Shown here in pieces: positions 57,756-64,000 of a DNA stretch of 64,000 nucleotides. The stretch spans positions 3,906,001 through 3,970,000 of the forward strand of contig CM030709.1 in the NCBI GenBank assembly GCA_017979445.1, given 5' to 3'. A model generated the notes under the pieces. The model worked only from the letters and a program-made list of their open reading frames with translations, was not told where the DNA came from and did not search any database. Made by a program: the position numbers and the translations under genes. This stretch comes from Akebia trifoliata (Eukaryota; Streptophyta; Magnoliopsida; Ranunculales; Lardizabalaceae). Within the stretch, counting starts at the first letter, position 1. Each line of letters begins with the position of its first letter.

Positions 57756-58931
57756 ATTTCAACATAATCAATGTTGAATTGGTATGATTCATTATTTGAG
57801 GGTGGTTGAGTCAGGGAATGTCACCCTCACCTCAACTTTGATAAGTATCAGAAAATATCACATTTAAGGAGAAGATTTGGTGCAGGGGAATGTTCAAATA
57901 TCATAAAATTCTTCATTTTATTGGGACTATGATTTCTGGTCCGAACTGGACATTTTATCGATTTAATAGAATATTCTATTCTTTGGAGCCTATTCATTTC
58001 TTGTTCAAATTGTCCTACTAGGTGAACTATTGTATTGTTCTATGAATTTAAGAGTTAGCTCGGTTAATACCGTCCTATCAGGTATGCTGTGTAAGTTGGA
58101 GTGAGTTTTAGCTTTGTCTACTAATCGTTTTCAACTTTAACTAGACCTCAGGTCAGGCATCGACAATTTCTTGCTTTGCTTATGTGTGGTTAGAATCCGG
58201 TGTACGGCTCCGATGGACTCTGTTTCACTAATATGAAGTTGTTCCTATCACCTCCCTCCTTGTGTTGGTGTGGCACCTGTCAAAATCACTCCGACGCTCA
58301 AGTTAGAAAAGTAGAGCAGATAGTCTAAGGAATTGGTTAGACTCTCAATCCGTCCAAAAGATCCTTCCTACTGTGTTTACTATGTTATTTATGGACCTTG
58401 ACTGCGAATCAAAGTTTCCCCCATTCTCGGGCGAAGATCCTGGAGAATCCCCTAATTCGGTGGATCCATAAATGCAAAAGAGGATCTTCTGAATTGGTCG
58501 TATTGTACCGTAGAGATCTCCTCCGAGATCTCTGGGATTGACGTGTGTACATCAAGATTAGGGTTACGATTTTTTTATGACTAGGTCTGCCTGCTTGGCA
58601 GTCTCACATACTGTTTACTACCCTTCTAGCCAGGTTAGGGAGGCCTTTGCTTTGACCTACCCTACTGAAGGGTAGCGCCCATATGCTAAACTGCGCATGA
58701 TACTACTTAATCTGCTTGGACATGTGTACGGTTCAAATATGTATGCAGTTATTTCCCTTTATACTTTTAATGATTTTATGGTACTAGTGCTTTAAGCTCG
58801 ATATTTCGTTCTGAGCTTATCTAATCCCCAAGGACACATGTCCTTAACACACAACATGACAAAAATGGTCTCTACATTTTCCAAATTATCTTATTTTATT
58901 TTCGATAGAAGTTAACATTGTACATAACTTT
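57756..58931. other. Intergenic, no gene seen
   Basis: Less AT-rich than most of the window at 58.1-58.7 kb. I could not identify coding sequence or element ends. Confidence 0.4.
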
Positions 58932-59070
58932 TATTGCCATTCCAACTTTTACTTGTAACACATCAATTTATGAAAGTAGATATAGCACACTAAGTAAAAA
59001 TAAATACACCCAACAAATACTTTTCTCTCAAAGATTTTCAAAGGAAAACACTACTAGTGAATCACACTTG
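58932..59070. repeat. 3' flank of the UGT pseudogene, duplicated at 63862-64000
   Basis: A block of 139 bp matches 63862-64000 with about 13 differences in 136 aligned bases, in the same orientation. It ends 65 bases before the pseudogene's stop codon. Confidence 0.85.
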
Positions 59071-59135
59071 AAAATAAATCTCAATTATTGGTTCCATAGT
59101 CTTCTTGGGGATTAGGGGTACTTACCATCCATGGC

Positions 59136-60611
59136 CTACTTGTCTTCGACGGACAGATTTTTGATATCTTGGATCAAGAGTTTCATGCTGAAGTGAGAAG
59201 AGCCATCCTCTTCCATTGCTGTCCTTGCCATCACCCCAAGCTCTTTTGCTCTTTTCCTTCTCTCTTCTCCTTCTTCACTGACATCCATTAGTTTCTTCAT
59301 AGCCTTCTCAACATCTGACTTCTTCACCAACACTCCAACCTTCTCTTCCTCTCCCCACAAAACAGGTTCACTAACCCCAACCCTTACTCCAATCCCCAAA
59401 GCTTGTACAATCAGCTTCTCATTTAAGAATTGCTCTGTAAACATAGGCCAAGTTATCATTGGAACCCCTGCACACACTCCTTCCAATGTCGAATTCCAAC
59501 CGCAATGCGTTAAGAATCCTCCGATCGATCGATGTGACAATATCAGTACTTGTGGTGCCCATCCCCAAATTACAAGACCCATATTTTTGTTCCTCTCCAC
59601 AAATCCATCTTCAGATAACCATTTCTCCAACTCCGAATATCGCTCGCCCCCTTTGATCACCCAAACAAATGGACATTTTGATGCTTCTAAGCCCAATCCA
59701 ATTTCGATCAATTGTGAAGGAATTAAGCGACACATACTACCTAGACAAACATAAATGACAGAATTTGGCTCTTTCGAATCAAGCCAATTCAAACAATGCT
59801 TGTCTTCAATTGCCGACTTCTTACCTCTCTCAGCTTTATCTAACACATCATTGTTACACAGAGAAACTGGACCAACACACCACGATTTGTTATGTTTCGC
59901 CTTCTAGAATTCCTCGACATATCTAGGCTCCAAATCATTGAAACTATTTACCACCACACCGTATGCAGTTAATTCAGCCTCTTCTATCTGTTTCACAAAA
60001 TCTTCAAATTCGTTAGAGCGTAGATATATGAAGTCCGGTAGCTGGGCCTTTGTTACCTCAATTCGATCAGGCAAGCCTGGCACAACGAAAGGCTCCGAAT
60101 CAGAAGTGACACTTTCAAGATCCATGTAGTGGATTATATTGTGCCAGCACAATAGAGAGAAACAACAAAAACCGTGGAAGACAAGTCTTGGAATTCGAAA
60201 TTTCCGAGCTGTCTCATTCGTCCAGGGAAAAATAAAATCAGAAATTAAACAACTCGGGACTGGTTTTAATTCTGCGAGTGATTGTTCTAATGGTTGTTGA
60301 AGCATAGTAATTGCTAATAGGAACTTTTTAAACAAGTCTAGCGAACGGACAGTGTCCGTGTTTTCCATTCCCTCAGGTAATCCTGCTTCTTGCCATGGGA
60401 ATGGAAGTTGGAGAACTCGAATTGGGAGACCAGAATCGACGGCACGATCGATAATTGATTTGAAGCGTAAGCCGTTGAGGGGTGTTGTGACTATGGTGAC
60501 AGTCACACCATGCTCAGCAAAGAGCCTAGCCATGTCGATCATTGGGATCATATGGCCTTGGGACAAATGAGGAAACAAAATGAAATGAAGTTGGTGGCAT
60601 TGTGGAGCCAT
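59136..60611 (-). pseudogene. UGT73-type glycosyltransferase broken by one premature stop
   Basis: A single-exon gene of 492 codons, paralogous to the one at 47888-49381. The reading frame is open throughout except for a TAG at codon 236 (59904-59906), where the intact paralogue has CAG (Gln). The motifs survive on both sides: catalytic H20 in SQGHMIPMIDMARLF and D125 in CLISDF before the stop, and after it the PSPG box with HCGW and final Gln in WPMFTEQ. No frameshift or other stop was seen, so the lesion is a single C-to-T-type change and is probably recent. A base-call error or a population variant cannot be excluded. Without readthrough the product would lack the sugar-donor domain. A TATA box lies 60-70 bases upstream. 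Confidence 0.92.
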
Positions 60612-60671
60612 TGTGGGATGGATGGATGGACGGATCGCGTTAAGTGGTTAGAGTTTTTGGGTTGGCGAGTG

Positions 60672-60679
60672 TTTTATAA
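60672..60679 (-). promoter_or_regulatory. TATA box of the UGT pseudogene
   Basis: Minus-strand TTATAAAA, about 61-68 bases upstream of the ATG at 60611, is a normal distance for a plant core promoter with a short leader. The promoter therefore looks intact although the gene is broken. Confidence 0.6.
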
Positions 60680-60848
60680 GGGTAGAAAGAGGGGACGAAG
60701 GTTGTGGGTGTGCGTAAGCTGAAACGTTAGTATTGGAATTTTTTCCAACTATAGCTACTTATTTATTTATTTATTTGGACTTTTGTCTCGCATCAATGTA
60801 ATTAGTCCTTGTTTTCAGGGAATCATTTTTTCAGAAGAGGAACTCTTT

Positions 60849-61034
60849 CCTTACTGAGATAGTGAGTAAAAAAGGCCTTACTAAGCCTTATCCACCGTCA
60901 AATAGCCGTCAAGATGTGTAAAATAAGATCTCAGGTTTTGTTACAAATCTTAAGGACTTGATTTACAAATCTCAAGGACTTCTTGACGATGGCTGTGGCT
61001 TAGTAAGATCATTTTTACTCACTATCTTAATTAG
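60849..61034. mobile_element. Hairpin MITE related to family G
   Basis: About 186 bp. 'cttactgagatagtgagtaa' pairs with 'ttactcactatcttaattag', and 'cttactaagcctt' and 'gccgtcaaga' pair with 'tcttgacgatggc' and 'ggcttagtaag'. It lies about 240 bp upstream of the UGT pseudogene start. Confidence 0.65.
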
Positions 61035-61183
61035 TCAGACTCTACATTTTTCTTAGGAATCTTTAGGGTATGCATATACTCAAACGTTAGCGTTAGAGTT
61101 TTTTTCCTAGTAACCACTTTACTACGCCACAAAGGTTTTAGTGGCGTATGCTAAAACACTGGCATTGGAGTACTTTTATTTAT

Positions 61184-61395
61184 GAGTCGTGATAATCTGA
61201 CTCATACTCAATTGACTTACTTGACATGACAAGCTGGCAAATTGTTGATAGGCTTTTCTTGGGATACAAAACTGCACCTTTTTATAGAGAACCGTTGTTC
61301 TGAATCCCAAGAAGAGCACATCTACGATCCCCAAGACTGTCACATCATATAAGTCGATTGAATTACCACGTGGCTAAGTCAGATTATCAGTACTC
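61184..61395. mobile_element. Hairpin MITE, family A copy 2
   Basis: 212 bp with ends GAGTCGTGATAATCTGACTC and a right end terminating GTCAGATTATCAGTACTC. Same family and layout as 1183-1404, including a central 'tcttgggatac' block. Confidence 0.7.
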
Positions 61396-61570
61396 TTCAT
61401 TTATTTGGACTTTTCACATCACCATAGTTAGTCCTTGTTTTCAGGGATACATTTTTTCTTTGAAATTTTAGCGTATCACCCATTTGTTTAAGTAAAGAGG
61501 TTACATAATCCAAAGATGACTTGTCCAAGTCGAATTGTTTAAATAAATAATTTTACAATGAAAAATACTT

Positions 61571-61917
61571 TCCTTACTCTTTGATTAACATTTCAAATCT
61601 TATTAAGGGTTGTTGAGCTTAAATGGATTCTCAAATTGGCAATCAAACACCATAACCCTCTTGATTTCATGGAAAAATTGATATTAAAAATAATAAAAAA
61701 AAAATTTTGAAATTTGATCCAAGGTTTTGAAAATGGATGGCTACTTAACTCCCACCAAACTCTCAAATTCAAATTTAAAATTTAATTGTGAAATATCCCC
61801 TTTAAAGTTTTTTTTCGAAGTCCATAGATTTTTGTCCTCTATATTCCTGTGACACTAGATCATGTTTTTGAACTCAATGACCTTAGTAAGATTTGAAATT
61901 TTAGCAAGATAGTAAGG
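61571..61917. mobile_element. Family G-like element
   Basis: The ends 'ccttactctttgattaac' and 'agcaagatagtaagg' are weakly inverted, and the interior shares 'aaatcttattaaggg', 'gcttaaatggatt' and 'gatcatgtttttgaa' with the 53.4-kb element. Deletion derivatives of one family are likely. Confidence 0.5.
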
Positions 61918-62676
61918 CTGGCCTTACTCTTTTAAAATTACGTGTGATTTAGACATCACCACTTTTTTAGAATTTTAGAGATACTCCTATGGGTACCGAT
62001 TACATGCTTCCTTTGAGGCTTTGACTTCAGTCGTTTTAATAGACTAATGATCTAAATGCCCTTGTCTTCAACTTCTACTCAAAATCCAACTTTCTCTTCT
62101 AAAAACCAATTATCTTTAACCTTTTTAAGGGAAAGTTTTACCCTTATCTTCACTTTGAAGATTTTATCTACTTCAACCTTCAAGTCTCAAGGAAAGATAA
62201 TATTTTTTTTTAAGAGTAAAATGATGATTTTTTTTTTATTAAAAAAAAAAAAGATTAGGATTTTTGACAATGGGCAAAAGGTTATATAAATTAAAGTCAC
62301 CAAATGAGTTTGTAGATGATTGGTTTTGGGAAGAATAATGAAACAAGATTTGGGGAAAGAAGAGAAGGATGGAATTTTTCATAGAAAACTCTAAGGTTTT
62401 ATACAAAGGGTTAAATGCTACGTTGAAAATGAAAAATTTCCTAAAAGATAACATAGAAATTTAATAGCAAGAAGATGACTTTAGGAAGAAAAATAAGGGG
62501 GTTTTGTCAAAAGTTGAAGACAAAGACATTTTTGTCTTTTCCCTTTGGTTTATTAAGATGACTGAGGTCAAGAAGGCATGTCATAAGTTTCAAAATATAA
62601 GGGGCATCTTTAATATTCATCAAAAAGTGGGGGTGCATGCTTAAATAACCCTAAAATTGTTTATTAATATGTACCG
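61918..62676. other. Intergenic, no gene seen
   Basis: AT-rich. Open frames here are short and match nothing recognised. Confidence 0.5.
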
Positions 62677-62960
62677 CACTACGTGAAAATTGGAAAATTC
62701 GACATAAGAATTTGACGGGCCAAGGCTCACGAATTTTAGAAACTGAATTTTGACGGTCTAGGACCGTCGAAATTCTTTATGTTTTCAAATTTAATGGCTT
62801 AGAGCTGTCGAATCTCATTCTTCATTAATTAGACAGTTTTGGTATGTCGAAAAAAAAATTGATAATGAAATATTCGACACCAATTTGACCTCTTGGTCCA
62901 TCGAATTTTATGAAATTTGACAGCCTAAGGCCATCAAATTTGGGCTTTTTTCACATTGTG
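62677..62960. mobile_element. Miniature CACTA (En/Spm) element with CCG duplications
   Basis: 284 bp with left end CACTACGTGAAAATTGG and a right end whose complement begins CACAATGTGAAAA. CCG flanks both sides (62674-62676 and 62961-62963), the 3-bp duplication expected for CACTA elements. Subterminal palindromic blocks of the 'gacggtctaggaccgtc' type occur several times in variant form, as in plant CACTA ends. No transposase is present. Confidence 0.8.
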
Positions 62961-63861
62961 CCGGTGGGCATAGCAATGCTCAATTAAACAACTATTAATT
63001 ATTCAAGGAGGACCAATTTTGCTAAATTAGAGAATTTTTCGGAAAAAAATAGAAAATTTTGGGTAATGGATAGACCAAAATATATTGAGTGAGGAATATC
63101 AAAAAAATAATCAATTATTATTTCGACAATTCTTACCCTTAGTCGTTAATTTTTTTCGACACACTCCCCTTTTCAGTGATTTTTTTATTATGAATTTTTT
63201 CAAGTAAGAATCTAAATCTTGGGAATAGCGTTCCAACATTTTTGGGAGGGAAGGTCGAAGAAGGTTTAGCTCCAAAACCATTAGATTGATATTTAGAAGT
63301 GACCGAAGGATCAAGTCCACTGAGGTCAGGCCACATGTAAGGCATATTTGAAGGGTTCATGAGGATGATTTATCTTAGAGTGCTAATTTTATAAAAGATG
63401 AGTTGTTGTGTATGTTGTAATTTTTAACTACTTCAAGATTTTCAAATACAATGTGATGTTAGCTATTTTGATTAAAAGTGGTCTACACTTAGCTCTTATC
63501 TAATTTGGTGTTATTAAACACAAAAGTAACTTTTTTACTTGTTTAATTATATTGGATGTATCCAACACACAAGTTTTGGTTTTTAACTTCTTCTCTAAAA
63601 CATTTAATCCCACGTCAACTATGAGAAAGATTAATTATGTCTTTATATATTATCTTGCTTTACTTGTGTGATAAGATTAGAAAGGATAGGAGGCCTACGT
63701 GCCTACATAGGCTCAAAGGTAAAATCTAAAGTTTCAATTGGAGTTTTGATCCGTTGATCCGAAAATCTTAATCAGTGTGCACACCGCGGGGGGGGGGGGG
63801 GGGGGGGGGGGGGGGAAAATCATTGTTCTAGCCTCGTGTGTGCACGTAGGATTGGCTTGTT
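62961..63861. other. Intergenic, no gene seen
   Basis: Contains a G homopolymer of about 28 bases (63788-63815) next to the palindrome gtgtgcacac. No gene recognised. Confidence 0.5.
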
Positions 63862-64000
63862 TTTTGCCATTCCAACTTTTACTTGTAACACATCAATTTA
63901 TAAATATAGATATAGCACACTAAATAAAAATAAATACACCCGCCGATTACTTCTCTCTCAACGATTTTCTAAGGAAAACACTACCAGTGAATCACACTAG
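63862..64000. repeat. Duplicate of the UGT pseudogene's 3' flank, cut by the window end
   Basis: Matches 58932-59070 in the same orientation at an offset of 4930 bases. By that offset the stop codon of another minus-strand UGT copy would fall near position 64066, just outside the window. Confidence 0.8.

Overview
The window is nuclear DNA of a flowering plant. Evidence for this is AT-rich intergenic sequence, multi-exon genes with short GT-AG introns, a plant-type CKS1 cell-cycle gene, a plant PHD-finger/GNAT chromatin protein, two UGT73-type glycosyltransferase genes, and dense plant transposon families (PIF/Harbinger, hAT, CACTA, Ty1/copia, LINE, many MITEs). The species cannot be named from the sequence.

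Layout. About 1-16.1 kb has no host gene. It is a mosaic of MITEs and foldbacks, with a duplicated segment (9.4-10.5 and 12.2-13.5 kb) that runs into an ~857-bp tandem array (13.5-16.1 kb). At 17.0-25.1 kb (+) lies an 18-exon gene for a 932-aa PHD/GNAT chromatin protein, with a LINE relic in intron 4. At 27.2-27.7 kb (+) is the 3-exon CKS1 gene. Some 320 bp past its stop codon sits a complete PIF/Harbinger transposon (27978-32866) with TTA target duplications, a transposase whose D-D-E residues all look present, a Myb/SANT-like partner gene, and a ~1-kb minisatellite inside the predicted 5'UTR intron of the partner gene. At 38.5-38.8 kb (+) is a small 2-exon gene for a 66-aa single-membrane-span protein. 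From 39.5 to 41.2 kb are LINE and copia relics. From 42 to 47 kb are hairpin MITEs and tandem repeats. At 47.9-49.4 kb (-) is an intact intronless UGT73-like gene, and at 59.1-60.6 kb (-) a close relative broken by one in-frame TAG. Between them are a decayed copia gag, nested MITEs, a solo LTR and a hAT-type element. The last 139 bp repeat the 3' flank of the broken UGT, so a third UGT probably begins just beyond the right edge.

How the parts relate. The host genes are unrelated housekeeping or chromatin genes plus one end of a UGT tandem cluster for small-molecule glycosylation. The most distinctive content is transposon biology: an apparently complete Harbinger with possible non-autonomous relatives, reciprocal MITE insertions with empty sites preserved in the paralogous copy, and a set of short hairpin elements that share an apical core while several different arm sequences occur. 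All coordinates, splice sites and translations were read by eye. No database search was run, so family names rest on recognised motifs.
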